Origin: Oscillibacter sp.
GTDB lineage: Bacteria; Bacillota; Clostridia; Oscillospirales; Oscillospiraceae
Direction of reading: 5' to 3'
Assembly (NCBI RefSeq): GCF_028693505.1
Contig: NZ_JAQUVF010000002.1
Location: forward strand, 1 to 64,000
DNA length: 64,000 bases
Shown here: piece after piece, positions 15,896-24,388 of the stretch
How positions within the stretch are numbered: position 1 is the first letter of the stretch
Layout of the letters: each line of letters opens with the position of its first letter
The notes under the pieces: model-generated
Databases searched by the model: none
Told to the model about the DNA's origin: nothing
The model's input: only the letters and a program-made list of their open reading frames with translations
Made by a program: the position numbers and the translations under genes

Positions 15896-17554
15896 ATGAA
15901 AAAAAATCATTTGCCAAAGCGGCTGATTTCCGGCGTGCTGGCGGCTTTGCTGACTGCGCTGCCCGCCGCCGCGTTTTCCGATACGGAGGGGCACTGGGCC
16001 GAGGGCGCTATCGCCAAGTGGAGCGAGGAGTACAAGCTGATCCAAGGCTATGAGGACGGTACGTTCCGGCCGGATCAGTCCATCACCCGGGGCGCGTTCG
16101 CCGGGATCATGGACCGCTTTTTGAAATTCCGGACGGCCTCTGCGCCGGAGACCTTTTCCGATACGGCGGGGACCTACTGGGAGTCCTCCATTTTAAAACT
16201 CCATGCCGCGGGCGTGTATCAGGGCAACGGCGGGAAGGCACTCTCGGGGGATTCCATCACCCGCCAGCAGGCGGTCACGATGATCGCCCGGGCCTTCCGA
16301 ATTACCGGCGATGATGCCGCCGCGCTGCCATACGGGGACGGAGATCTGGTGGCGGACTATGCCCGGGGCGCCGTGGCGGAGATGTCCGATCGCGGGTATA
16401 TCACGGATTCCTGGAACGGGGATTTTCGGCCGACAGACGCCATCACCCGGGCGGAGATCGTGAATATCCTGAGCAATATGATCCAGCTTCTGGTGCAGGA
16501 GACCCGGTCCTATTCCGGGAACGCGGACGGCACCGTCATGATCAACGCCGAGGGCGGCGCGTCCCTTTCCAACATGAAGATTCCCGGCGACCTGATTCTG
16601 GCTCCGGGCGTTACCGGGGCGGTGACGCTGACGGACGTCACCATCGCCGGCAGCATCAAAAACTTCAGCGACGTGCAGCCCTCGGTCATCAGCACCGGCC
16701 AAACGCCGGAGGCGCCCGTCCTGCCGGTGGACCCGGAGATGCCCAGCCTGCCTGCCATCCAGCCAAGCGAGGTCTATACCCCGGGTACGAAAACGGGGGA
16801 GACGGTGGCCTACGGCAGCACGCAGGTCCCGCTCTATGCGGAGCGGGAGCGCATCCGTCTTTCCAGCGGCGACTTTTACTGGGACGGCGACCGGCTCTCT
16901 TACGCCGGGGAGGACTTTCGCGTCCGGTTCGGCATTGACGTGTCCGCCTATCAAAACCGCGCCAGCAGCAATGAGACCATCGACTGGAATGCGGTGGCCA
17001 ATGACGGCGTGGAATTCGCCATGGTGCGGGCGGGTCTGCGGGGCTACTCCAACGGTTCGCTCCTCTCGGACGCGTTCTATAAGCAAAATATTCAAGGCGC
17101 GATGGACGCGGGCATTGAGACGGGCGTGTACTTCTTCGCCCAGGCCATCACCGTGGAGGAGGCCATTGAGGAGGCCGACTACGTGATCGAGCTGCTGAAG
17201 GATTGCAAAATTGACGGGCCGGTGGCCTACGACTGGGAGATGCACGACGCCACCTACCGGGTCTACGGCACCACGCCGGAAATGGCAACGGCCTGCGCCA
17301 TCGCGTTTTGTCAGCGCATCGCGGAGGCGGGGTACACCCCCATGATCTACGCGGGCAGCTATGTAAGCTACATCAAATACGATCAGGGCGCTATCGCGCC
17401 GTATCTCAGCTGGTATCCGGAGTATAAAAGCGCAACTTCCGAAAAGCTGTTTCCCACCTTCGCCTACCAGATGGATTACTGGCAGTTTTCCAGCAGCTGT
17501 TCCATCGATGGAATCGGCGGCCGGGTGGACGCAAACCTTCAATTTATCTCATAA
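15896..17554 (+). CDS. S-layer-homology protein with GH25 lysozyme-like domain
   Basis: The start at ATG 15896 (GGAAAGG upstream) gives 552 residues beginning with a signal peptide (MKKNHLPKRLISGVLAALL, cut near AAAF). Three SLH repeats follow (about 22-205) with the usual GAFAGIMDRF, TRQQAVTMIARAF and TRAEIVNILSNM segments, which bind secondary wall polymers. After a Pro-rich linker comes a GH25 domain (about 340-552): RFGIDVSAYQ, FAMVRAGLRGY, GVYFFAQA, AYDWEMHD with the catalytic acidic pair, and YWQFSSSC. It should be a wall-anchored muramidase. The same frame is open through the leader, so the start depends on the ribosome site. Confidence 0.9.
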   Translation: MKKNHLPKRLISGVLAALLTALPAAAFSDTEGHWAEGAIAKWSEEYKLIQGYEDGTFRPDQSITRGAFAGIMDRFLKFRTASAPETFSDTAGTYWESSILKLHAAGVYQGNGGKALSGDSITRQQAVTMIARAFRITGDDAAALPYGDGDLVADYARGAVAEMSDRGYITDSWNGDFRPTDAITRAEIVNILSNMIQLLVQETRSYSGNADGTVMINAEGGASLSNMKIPGDLILAPGVTGAVTLTDVTIAGSIKNFSDVQPSVISTGQTPEAPVLPVDPEMPSLPAIQPSEVYTPGTKTGETVAYGSTQVPLYAERERIRLSSGDFYWDGDRLSYAGEDFRVRFGIDVSAYQNRASSNETIDWNAVANDGVEFAMVRAGLRGYSNGSLLSDAFYKQNIQGAMDAGIETGVYFFAQAITVEEAIEEADYVIELLKDCKIDGPVAYDWEMHDATYRVYGTTPEMATACAIAFCQRIAEAGYTPMIYAGSYVSYIKYDQGAIAPYLSWYPEYKSATSEKLFPTFAYQMDYWQFSSSCSIDGIGGRVDANLQFIS

Positions 17555-17556
17555 AG

Positions 17557-17591
17557 AAAACGGACGCCTGTTTTGCAGGCGTCCGTTTTTT
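17557..17591 (+). terminator. Intrinsic terminator of the SLH-GH25 gene
   Basis: ACGGACGCCTG, loop TTTTG, CAGGCGTCCGT, then TTTTT, just after the stop; A residues on the left may let it serve the minus strand too. Confidence 0.9.
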
Positions 17592-17654
17592 GCGATCGAG
17601 TATCTCCGTCCGGCGGATGCTTCCGCACACCGCGCCGCTGGGGAGGGACAGCGC

Positions 17655-20243
17655 TCAGCGCTTTTGGCAGACCAGCTCGCCGCCCTCGGCGTCCAGAACC
17701 AACGTGGCCCCCGCAGGCAGCTCGCCCCGGAGAATCTCCCGGGCGAGGAGGGTCTCGGCGCTGCTTTGGAGATAGCGCTTGAGGGGGCGGGCGCCGTAAA
17801 TCGGGTCGAAGCCCCGGTCGATCAGAAGGTCTCTTGCCGCGTCGGTGACCTCCAGCTTTAAAAGCTTGTCGCCAAGGCGGTTCTTGAGGCCCTGCATCAG
17901 AATGTCCACAATTCCCTTGAGGTTTTCTTTCGTCAGGGGCCTGAAGAGGATGATCTCGTCCAGCCGGTTCAGGAATTCCGGGCGGAAAACCTGCCGCAGC
18001 TCCTGCATGACCGCCGTCCGCGCGTCGTCGGAAATGCTGCCGTCGCTGCGGATGCCGCCCAGCAGCTCCTGAGAGCCGAGGTTGGAGGTGAGGATGATGA
18101 TGGTGTTTTTAAAGTCCACCGTCCGCCCCTGAGAGTCCGTGATGCGGCCGTCGTCCAGAATTTGCAGCAGAATGTTGAATACGTCCGGATGGGCCTTTTC
18201 CACCTCGTCAAACAGCACCACGCTGTACGGCTTGCGGCGGACGGCCTCCGTCAGCTGGCCGCCCTCGTCGTATCCCACGTATCCGGGAGGCGCGCCGATG
18301 AGACGGCTGACGGAGAATTTCTCCATATACTCCGTCATGTCGATGCGCACCAGATTGCGCTCATCGTCAAAAAGGCACTCGGCAAGGGACTTGGCAAGCT
18401 CCGTTTTGCCAACGCCGGTGGGTCCGAGGAAGAGGAAGCTGCCGATGGGCCGGTTGGGGTCCGCGATGCCGGCCCGGGAGCGCTGGATGGCCTGCGTCAC
18501 CAGCTCCACGGCCTCATTTTGCCCGATGACTCGCTTGTGGATCACCTCGTCCAGATGCAGCAGCTTTTCCCGTTCGCCCTCCATCAGGCGGCTCACCGGA
18601 ATGCCGGTCCACTTGGCCACGATGTCGGCGATCTCCGCCTCCGTCACGGTGTCGTGGACCATGGTGTTGTCCCCGGTGTGTCCCTCGGCGGCTTCCGCCT
18701 CACGGAGCTGCTTTTCCAGCGCGGGAAGGTCGGAGTATTTCAGCTTGGCGGCCTTTTCGTATTCCAGACGGGACTGGGCCTGCTCAATTTCCCCTTGCAG
18801 CTGTTCCAGTTTCGATTTCAGGTCCTTCACCTGATCCACGCCGTGCTTTTCCGCCTCCCAGCGGGATTTCATGGCGTTGAACTGCTCTTTCCCGTTTGCC
18901 AGCTCCCGTTTCAGCTCCTCCAGCCGGTCCCGGGAGAGCTGGTCGTCCTCCTTTTTCAGGGCCATTTCCTCAATTTCCTGCTGCATGATCCTGCGGCGCA
19001 GATCGTCCAGCGCGGCGGGCATGGAGTCGATCTCCGTGCGGATCATGGCGCAGGCCTCGTCCACCAGATCAATGGCCTTATCCGGCAGGAAACGGTCGGT
19101 GATATAGCGGTTTGAAAGGGTGGCGGCGGAGACCAGGGCGTTGTCGTGGATACGTACGCCGTGGAAGATCTCATACCGATCCTTTAAGCCCCGCAGGATG
19201 GAGACGGTGTCCTCCACGGTGGGTTCATTCACCAGCACCGGCTGGAACCGCCGCTCCAGCGCGGCGTCCTTTTCAATATACTGGCGGTATTCATTGAGCG
19301 TGGTTGCGCCGATGCAGTGCAGCTCTCCCCGGGCCAGCATGGGTTTGAGCAGGTTTCCGGCGTCCATGCTGCCTTCGGTCTTTCCGGCGCCCACAATGGT
19401 GTGCAGCTCGTCGATGAAGAGGATGATCTTCCCCTCGGATTTGCGCACCTGCTCCAAAACGGCCTTGAGCCGCTCTTCAAATTCCCCCCGGTATTTGGCT
19501 CCTGCCACGAGAGCGCCCATGTCCAGCGAGAAGATCGTGCGGTCCTTCAGCCCCTCCGGCACGTCCCCCCGGACGATCCGCTGGGCAAGGCCTTCCGCGA
19601 TGGCGGTTTTGCCAACGCCCGGCTCGCCGATGAGCACGGGGTTGTTTTTCGTTTTCCGGGACAGGATGCGCACGACGTTGCGAATTTCCCCATCCCGGCC
19701 GATCACCGGGTCCAGATCCTTCGCCCGGGCACGGGCCACCAAATCGGTGCCGTACTTTTTCAGGGCGTCGTAGGTGTCCTCCGGATTGTCAGAGGTGACG
19801 GGGTTGGCCTTCACTTTTGCCAGCTCCTCCGTGAAGCGGGCGCGGGTAATGCCGTGGTCTTGCAGCAGCTGGCGCAGGCGGGGAGAGCCTTCCGCGAAAA
19901 TGCCCAGCATCAGATGCTCCACGGAGATATACTCGTCGTGGAGTTTTTCCGCCGTCTTTTCCGCCACCGCCAAAGCCTTGCCGGTCTCCGGCGACGCATA
20001 CACTTCGCCGCTGCCGCCGGACACCGTAGGCAGCTGGTCGATCAGCGTGTCGACCTCGGTGCGCAGCCCACCGCAGTCCGCGCCCATCCGGGCAAACAGG
20101 GAGCCAATCAGCCCGCCGTCCTGGCCCAGCAGGGCGCGCAGCAGGTGCTCCGGCGTCAGATATTGGTTTTGACGACTCTGCGCCAGAGTTTGCGCGCTGC
20201 GCAGCGCCTCCAGCGTTTTTTGCGTATACTTGTCCATATTCAT
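17655..20243 (-). CDS. clpB: ATP-dependent disaggregase ClpB
   Basis: The 862-residue chaperone has an N-terminal Clp repeat domain (about 1-145), a first AAA+ module with GEPGVGKTA and the FIDELHT Walker B, a long coiled-coil middle domain (about 405-525) that separates ClpB from ClpC/ClpA, and a second AAA+ module with GPTGVGKTE. With DnaK it resolubilises aggregated protein. The ATG at 20243 follows GAGGAGA. A CIRCE operator overlaps its promoter, so HrcA control is expected. Length and motifs are normal. Confidence 0.96.
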   Translation of the reverse strand: MNMDKYTQKTLEALRSAQTLAQSRQNQYLTPEHLLRALLGQDGGLIGSLFARMGADCGGLRTEVDTLIDQLPTVSGGSGEVYASPETGKALAVAEKTAEKLHDEYISVEHLMLGIFAEGSPRLRQLLQDHGITRARFTEELAKVKANPVTSDNPEDTYDALKKYGTDLVARARAKDLDPVIGRDGEIRNVVRILSRKTKNNPVLIGEPGVGKTAIAEGLAQRIVRGDVPEGLKDRTIFSLDMGALVAGAKYRGEFEERLKAVLEQVRKSEGKIILFIDELHTIVGAGKTEGSMDAGNLLKPMLARGELHCIGATTLNEYRQYIEKDAALERRFQPVLVNEPTVEDTVSILRGLKDRYEIFHGVRIHDNALVSAATLSNRYITDRFLPDKAIDLVDEACAMIRTEIDSMPAALDDLRRRIMQQEIEEMALKKEDDQLSRDRLEELKRELANGKEQFNAMKSRWEAEKHGVDQVKDLKSKLEQLQGEIEQAQSRLEYEKAAKLKYSDLPALEKQLREAEAAEGHTGDNTMVHDTVTEAEIADIVAKWTGIPVSRLMEGEREKLLHLDEVIHKRVIGQNEAVELVTQAIQRSRAGIADPNRPIGSFLFLGPTGVGKTELAKSLAECLFDDERNLVRIDMTEYMEKFSVSRLIGAPPGYVGYDEGGQLTEAVRRKPYSVVLFDEVEKAHPDVFNILLQILDDGRITDSQGRTVDFKNTIIILTSNLGSQELLGGIRSDGSISDDARTAVMQELRQVFRPEFLNRLDEIILFRPLTKENLKGIVDILMQGLKNRLGDKLLKLEVTDAARDLLIDRGFDPIYGARPLKRYLQSSAETLLAREILRGELPAGATLVLDAEGGELVCQKR

Positions 20244-20280
20244 ATTGCGTCTCCTCTCGTGTCAGTATCAATTTTTCTTG

Positions 20281-20308
20281 ATTATAGCACCACTTTTAGC
20301 ACTGTCAA
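20281..20308 (-). promoter_or_regulatory. Sigma-A promoter of clpB
   Basis: On the minus strand TTGACA (20308-20303), 16 bases, TATAAT (20286-20281). The CIRCE element overlaps the -35 box. Confidence 0.85.
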
Positions 20309-20322
20309 TAAGAAAGTGCTAA
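20296..20322. promoter_or_regulatory. CIRCE operator (HrcA binding site)
   Basis: TTAGCACTG, nine bases, AAGTGCTAA. The CIRCE consensus is TTAGCACTC-N9-GAGTGCTAA, so each arm matches eight of nine. Bound HrcA would cover the clpB -35 region. Confidence 0.9.
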
Positions 20323-20414
20323 AATTTACGAAGGCGGCAAAGAAAGTTCATGAATTCGTCATATCTTTCCCGTGAATCCGTCAAACAATTTGAAAAGGTG
20401 ATGGAAAGGTGCAC

Positions 20415-20444
20415 AAAAAAACCTCCGCCCCAGTGGGGCGGAGG
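20415..20444 (-). terminator. Intrinsic terminator of malic enzyme gene
   Basis: CCTCCGCCCC and GGGGCGGAGG form a ten-pair stem with a three-base loop; the minus-strand T run is at 20421-20415. Confidence 0.92.
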
Positions 20445-20496
20445 CGGAGCTTATGAAAAAGGTCTCGCAGAGTTTGCCGCCGGGGCGAAGCATTTT

Positions 20497-21672
20497 TCAG
20501 ATGCGGGCAACGCCGGAGTCGTAGGCGGCCTGCTTCACGGCGGCGGCCACCGCGTCCTTTACCCGGGGGTCGAAGGCGGCGGGGATGATATAGTCGGCGG
20601 AAAGCTCCTCGTCGGAGATCAGGCCCGCCAGAGCGTGGGCGGCGGCAATTTTCATCGCGTCGTTGATGTCGCTGGCCCGAGCGTCCAACGCGCCGCGGAA
20701 GATGCCGGGGAAGGCCAGCACGTTATTGATCTGGTTGGGATAGTCGCTGCGGCCCGTGGCGCACACGGCAGCGCCGCCGGCCTTGGCGTCGTCCGGGAAG
20801 ATTTCCGGGGTGGGGTTGGCGCAGGCGAAGAGGATGGCGTCCTGATTCATGGTCTTTACCATCTCCGTGGTGACGACGCCGGGGGCGGAAACGCCGATAA
20901 AGACGTCCGCGCCAACAAGTGTGTCCGCCAGCGAGCCGGGCTTTTTCTCCAAGTTGGTGACGTTTGCCATCTCTTCCTTGATCCAGTTCATGCCCTCGGT
21001 CCGACCGGCGTAGATCGCGCCGTGGCGGTCGCACAGGGTAATGCTGGGGAAGCCGGCGGAGAGCAGCAGCTTTGTGATGGAGATGGCGGCGGCGCCCGCG
21101 CCGTTGATGACCACCCGGACGTTTTGTGGCTGCTTGCCCACCACCTTCAAAGCGTTGGTAAGGCCCGCTAGCGTGATGACGGCGGTGCCGTGCTGATCGT
21201 CGTGGAAGATGGGAATATCGCAGCGCTCTTTCAGCTTTTTCTCAATTTCAAAGCAGCGGGGGGCGGAGATATCCTCCAGATTGACGCCGCCAAAGGAACC
21301 CGCCAGCAGCGCCACGGTATTGACGATGTCGTCCACGTCGTGGCTCCTCACGCAAAGGGGGATGGCGTCCACGCCGCCAAAGGCCTTGAAGAGCACGCAC
21401 TTGCCCTCCATCACCGGCATACCGGCCTCGGGACCGATATCGCCCAGTCCCAGCACGGCGGAGCCGTCCGTCACCACCGCCACGGTGTTCCACCGGCGGG
21501 TCAGCTCATAGCTTTTGCTGACGTCCTTTTGAATTTCCAGACAGGGCTGGGCCACGCCGGGGGTATAGGCCAGAGACAGGGATTGCTTGTCGCCCACGCT
21601 GGCACGGGGCGTCATTTCCAGCTTGCCCTTCCACTCGTAGTGCAGATGCAGAGATTCCTTTGCATAATCCAT
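20497..21672 (-). CDS. NAD(P)-dependent malic enzyme
   Basis: The 391-residue enzyme decarboxylates malate to pyruvate. It has the short bacterial form: SLAYTPGVAQPC near the N-terminus, TDGSAVLGLGDIGP, the metal-binding FHDDQHGTA and the Rossmann motif GAGAAAISI. ATG 21672 is chosen because GGGAGGAG lies nine bases upstream; the longer frame to 21738 runs through the promoter. It is transcribed alone from a near-perfect sigma-A promoter and diverges from an Rrf2 regulator. Cofactor preference cannot be read from sequence by eye. Confidence 0.94.
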   Translation of the reverse strand: MDYAKESLHLHYEWKGKLEMTPRASVGDKQSLSLAYTPGVAQPCLEIQKDVSKSYELTRRWNTVAVVTDGSAVLGLGDIGPEAGMPVMEGKCVLFKAFGGVDAIPLCVRSHDVDDIVNTVALLAGSFGGVNLEDISAPRCFEIEKKLKERCDIPIFHDDQHGTAVITLAGLTNALKVVGKQPQNVRVVINGAGAAAISITKLLLSAGFPSITLCDRHGAIYAGRTEGMNWIKEEMANVTNLEKKPGSLADTLVGADVFIGVSAPGVVTTEMVKTMNQDAILFACANPTPEIFPDDAKAGGAAVCATGRSDYPNQINNVLAFPGIFRGALDARASDINDAMKIAAAHALAGLISDEELSADYIIPAAFDPRVKDAVAAAVKQAAYDSGVARI

Positions 21673-21709
21673 GGTTCCACGCTCCTCCCATATTTTAGAA
21701 AGTGTTTTT

Positions 21710-21738
21710 ATTATACGAAAAATTGCTGCGGCTGTCAA
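21710..21738 (-). promoter_or_regulatory. Consensus sigma-A promoter of the malic enzyme gene
   Basis: On the minus strand TTGACA (21738-21733), 17 bases, TATAAT (21715-21710), an exact consensus match. Confidence 0.9.
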
Positions 21739-21814
21739 TTCCCGCTTGGGAAGGAAAGACTTGAATTTCCGGCGTTCCTATGGCAGAATAGAGGGAAGAA
21801 CAGGGGGTGTGGAT

Positions 21815-22234
21815 GTGAAAGTTTCCACGAGAGGCCGCTATGCGCTGCGGCTGATGATGGACCTTGCGTCCCACGACGGGGATGGGTATGTATCGCTGAA
21901 GGATGTGGCGCTGCGGCAGGAAATTTCCATGAAGTATCTGGAGCAGATCACCGGGCTTTTGTCCAAAGCGGGATTGCTGCACAGCGGGCGGGGCGCGCAG
22001 GGCGGATACCGGCTTGCAAAGGACCCAGCGGCCTATACCGTGGGCAGCATCCTGCGCCTGACGGAGGGGAATCTTGCGCCGGTGGCCTGTCTGGAAGGGC
22101 CGGAAAACCTGTGCCAGCACTGCGGAGAGTGCCCCACGCTGGACTTTTGGACGGGACTGTACGCCACCGTCAACGCGTATATCGACCGCTATACGCTGGC
22201 GGACCTGTTGGCGGAGCAGGCGCGCAAGCAATAG
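21815..22234 (+). CDS. Rrf2-family regulator with IscR-type cysteines
   Basis: The 139-residue protein begins (M)KVSTRGRYALRLM, the usual Rrf2 winged-helix start, with EISMKYLEQI and LHSGRGAQGGYRLA. The segment CLEGPENLCQHCGEC (about residues 93-107) gives the Cys spacing of IscR-like proteins that bind an Fe-S cluster. GTG 21815 is preferred over GTG 21809 for its spacing from GGGGG. No isc or suf genes follow; it stands alone and diverges from malic enzyme, which may be a target. Whether it senses Fe-S or another signal is open. Confidence 0.9.
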   Translation: MKVSTRGRYALRLMMDLASHDGDGYVSLKDVALRQEISMKYLEQITGLLSKAGLLHSGRGAQGGYRLAKDPAAYTVGSILRLTEGNLAPVACLEGPENLCQHCGECPTLDFWTGLYATVNAYIDRYTLADLLAEQARKQ

Positions 22235-22235
22235 A

Positions 22236-22271
22236 AAAACGGGGGGCCGGCATCAGCCGGCCCCCCGTTTT
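22236..22271. terminator. Bidirectional terminator between Rrf2 and SASP genes
   Basis: AAAACGGGGGGCCGGC, loop ATCA, GCCGGCCCCCCGTTTT: a 16-pair stem with A and T tracts on either side, serving both convergent genes. Confidence 0.93.
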
Positions 22272-22285
22272 GATCCAGTGGGAAG

Positions 22286-22483
22286 TTACAGGGACTTCTC
22301 GTAGGACTCGATCATCTTCTTGACCATCTGGCCGCCGACAGAGCCGGCCTCGCGGGAGGTCAGGTCGCCGTTGTAGCCTTCCTTCAGGTTGACGCCAACC
22401 TCGGAAGCAGCCTCCATCTTGAACTTATCCATAGCGGCACGAGCCTCGGGAACGTTGATCTTGTTGTTAGAAGTGTTAGCCAT
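22286..22483 (-). CDS. Alpha/beta-type small acid-soluble spore protein
   Basis: The 65-residue protein coats spore DNA and protects it from UV and heat. It has the conserved blocks NNKINVPEARAAMDKFKMEAASEVGV (in part: PEARAAMDKFKMEAASE) including the GPR protease site EVGV, and YNGDLTSREAGSVGGQMVKKMI. Length is typical. A GAGAAGGAG ribosome site precedes the ATG, and a sigma-G-like promoter lies about 70 bases upstream. It is direct evidence that the organism forms endospores. Confidence 0.97.
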   Translation of the reverse strand: MANTSNNKINVPEARAAMDKFKMEAASEVGVNLKEGYNGDLTSREAGSVGGQMVKKMIESYEKSL

Positions 22484-22552
22484 AATAGTTTCTCCTTCTC
22501 ATTCATCATAATTTGTGTTTGTTGTATTTGCGCTTACTGGGTATCGCCTGCA

Positions 22553-22581
22553 TAGTTTGACTCGAAAGAAGGAGAATATGC
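22553..22581 (-). promoter_or_regulatory. Sigma-G-like promoter of the SASP gene
   Basis: On the minus strand GCATA (22581-22577), 17 bases, CAAACTA (22559-22553), against a sigma-G pattern of GHATR and CATnnTA. SASP genes are classic sigma-G targets. Confidence 0.55.
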
Positions 22582-22624
22582 CGTTTTTTTGGCGGAAATT
22601 TTTGCAAGTTGATTGCGTTGGCGC

Positions 22625-23524
22625 TCAGAGTCCAAGCGCGCTGCCCTGTTCCACGTCATGTTGCTTAAGAGAGGCGTGGATGGCGTTCAGGACGCGCTTT
22701 TTGTCGCCGCTCCATGCGGGGGAGAGCAGGTCCCGCTTGGCTCCGTCACCGGTGAGCCGGTGGACCACCATCTCCCGCGGGATATTTTGAAGGCACGCCT
22801 CCAGCGCCGCGATGTAGGCCTCCTGTGTCATGGTCTCAAATCGTCCCGCGCTCCAATCCAGCGCCAGATCGGTGCCCCGCAGAACATGGAGCAGGTGAAA
22901 CTTGATGCCGTCCGCGCCGGAGCGCCCGATGAACCGGGCGGTCTCCGCCATCATCTCCCGGCTCTCCCCGGGCAGTCCCAGAATCTGATGGACCACCACG
23001 GTGATGCCCGCCGCCTTGAGATCGCGCACCGCGGTTTCATAGACCGGCAGTTCGTAGCCCCGGCGGAGATACGCCGCGGTTTTCGGGTGGATGGTCTGCA
23101 AGCCCAGCTCCACCCAAACGGGCTTGACGCGGTTCAATTCCGCCAGCAGGGCAAGGACCTCCGGCGGAAGGCAGTCCGGACGGGTGGCAATGGACAGCGC
23201 CACGATCTCCGGCGGGGCCATGGCGGCGGTATACATTGTCCGCAGAAGGTCCACGGGCGCATAGGTATTGGTGAAGGACTGAAAGTAGGCGATATAGCGG
23301 GGAGACGGCCCGGCCTTTGCGGCCACCCGCGCCATGGCGGCGGTCAGCTGGGCGGGGAGATCGCCCTGCGCGGCAAAAGCGCCGGAGCCGTCGCAAAAGA
23401 CGCATCCCCGGGTATCCAGCGTTCCGTCCCGGTTGGGGCAGGAGCAGCCTGAGGAGAGCGATAGCTTATAGACCTTGCCGCCGTATTCCTTTTTTAAAAA
23501 CGTACTCAGGCTGTTCCAGTACAT
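22625..23524 (-). CDS. TIGR01212-family radical SAM protein (YhcC-like)
   Basis: The 299-residue protein has the family's cluster motif CPNRDGTLDTRGCVFC, in which three Cys hold the 4Fe-4S cluster in an extended spacing, followed by AYFQSFTNTYAPVDLLR and VELGLQTIHPKTA. It resembles the catalytic half of Elp3-like proteins without the acetyltransferase part. The reaction is unknown in this subfamily. It starts at ATG 23524 and diverges from an XRE regulator. Confidence 0.9.
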   Translation of the reverse strand: MYWNSLSTFLKKEYGGKVYKLSLSSGCSCPNRDGTLDTRGCVFCDGSGAFAAQGDLPAQLTAAMARVAAKAGPSPRYIAYFQSFTNTYAPVDLLRTMYTAAMAPPEIVALSIATRPDCLPPEVLALLAELNRVKPVWVELGLQTIHPKTAAYLRRGYELPVYETAVRDLKAAGITVVVHQILGLPGESREMMAETARFIGRSGADGIKFHLLHVLRGTDLALDWSAGRFETMTQEAYIAALEACLQNIPREMVVHRLTGDGAKRDLLSPAWSGDKKRVLNAIHASLKQHDVEQGSALGL

Positions 23525-23574
23525 GCCGTCTCCTTTTTTTCTTGAAACCCCTTTTGCAAAACGGGATTCTGCGT

Positions 23575-23580
23575 TATAAT
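23575..23580 (+). promoter_or_regulatory. -10 element upstream of the XRE gene
   Basis: TATAAT lies 38 bases before the XRE start. The -35 at the right spacing (TTTTGC) is weak. Confidence 0.4.
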
Positions 23581-23618
23581 GCTCCCATCGTCAAGTTTTA
23601 TAACAGGAGGTTTTTCCT

Positions 23619-24086
23619 ATGATTACCATGGCACAGCGGATCGAAGCGCTCCGCACGGAAAAGGGGGTGAGCCGCCCCGCGCTCTCCGCCGCTCTCGGCT
23701 TTCCCAAAAGCGCGGCGGAAAAATTTGAAACCGGACGGCAGACGCCCTCGCAGGACCAGCAGCAAAAGCTGGCGTCCTATTTCGGCGTTTCGCTTTTCTA
23801 CCTGCGGGGAGAGAGCGACGACCGGACCCAGATGGAAAACTGGCTCAACTCGTCCTTTTCGGACGATGTGCCCGCCGCCCCGGCGACCAAGCGCCAGCCC
23901 ACAGGCCCCAGAACGGTGGCGCAGTCCTCCGGCGCGGGGAAAGAGGACGGCCCGCTGCTGGGCGCGTTTTTGAAAAGCAGCGCCTTTGGGGCCATGGTCC
24001 GCGCCACCGTTTTGGGGGTGCTGCGCTCTCCCGAGGGTGAGGAGCTGCTTTCTAAGGCCGTCCGCCGGGAATTGGAGCGCCGCTGA
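23619..24086 (+). CDS. XRE-family DNA-binding protein (155 aa)
   Basis: The N-terminal 60 residues form a Cro/CI helix-turn-helix (AQRIEALRTEKGVSRPALSAALG, in part RPALSAALGFPKSAAEKFE) ending with a YFGVSLFYLRGE linker typical of XRE regulators. The rest (about 65-155) is a flexible Pro/Ala/Gln-rich region and a helical end without a known domain. An AGGAGG site is seven bases upstream. It ends in a UUCG-loop terminator. Target genes are unknown. Confidence 0.9.
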   Translation: MITMAQRIEALRTEKGVSRPALSAALGFPKSAAEKFETGRQTPSQDQQQKLASYFGVSLFYLRGESDDRTQMENWLNSSFSDDVPAAPATKRQPTGPRTVAQSSGAGKEDGPLLGAFLKSSAFGAMVRATVLGVLRSPEGEELLSKAVRRELERR

Positions 24087-24099
24087 ATCCATGCGCAAC

Positions 24100-24126
24100 A
24101 GGAGACCTTCGGGTCTCCTCTTTTTA
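24100..24126 (+). terminator. Terminator of the XRE gene with UUCG tetraloop
   Basis: AGGAGACC, TTCG, GGTCTCCT, then CTTTTTA. Confidence 0.92.
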
Positions 24127-24300
24127 TTCTACCGCTTTTTGAATAAAAACGCCAGTCAATCCTTTTCTGGAGAAAGTGCGGAGAAATTGTCGGGGAGTTT
24201 CTGTGTAAAATCCCTATGGACATTTTGCGGCATATTTGTCAGAATGATTCTTTGCGCGCACGAAGCGCGTGATGTTTTTTTGAGAAGTGGCAAATACTAC

Positions 24301-24352
24301 TTCCAATACTATATCTTGTACACTATAATAAAAAACAATCAATATCTATGCG
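24301..24352 (+). promoter_or_regulatory. nrdD promoter with two candidate NrdR boxes
   Basis: The -10 is TATAAT (24324-24329) with a weak -35, TTCCAA (24301-24306). Two 16-bp words, ATACTATATCTTGTAC (24306-24321) and AATCAATATCTATGCG (24337-24352), share the core C[T/A]ATATCT[T/A] and start 31 bases apart, the spacing known for NrdR box pairs; the consensus is close to ACACwATATATwGTGT. Box 1 fills the spacer between -35 and -10. The rest of 24127-24300 is AT-rich and shows nothing coding. Confidence 0.65.
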
Positions 24353-24388
24353 CGGCTTGGCCGAGAGAATCATACAGGGGGAGTTTAC

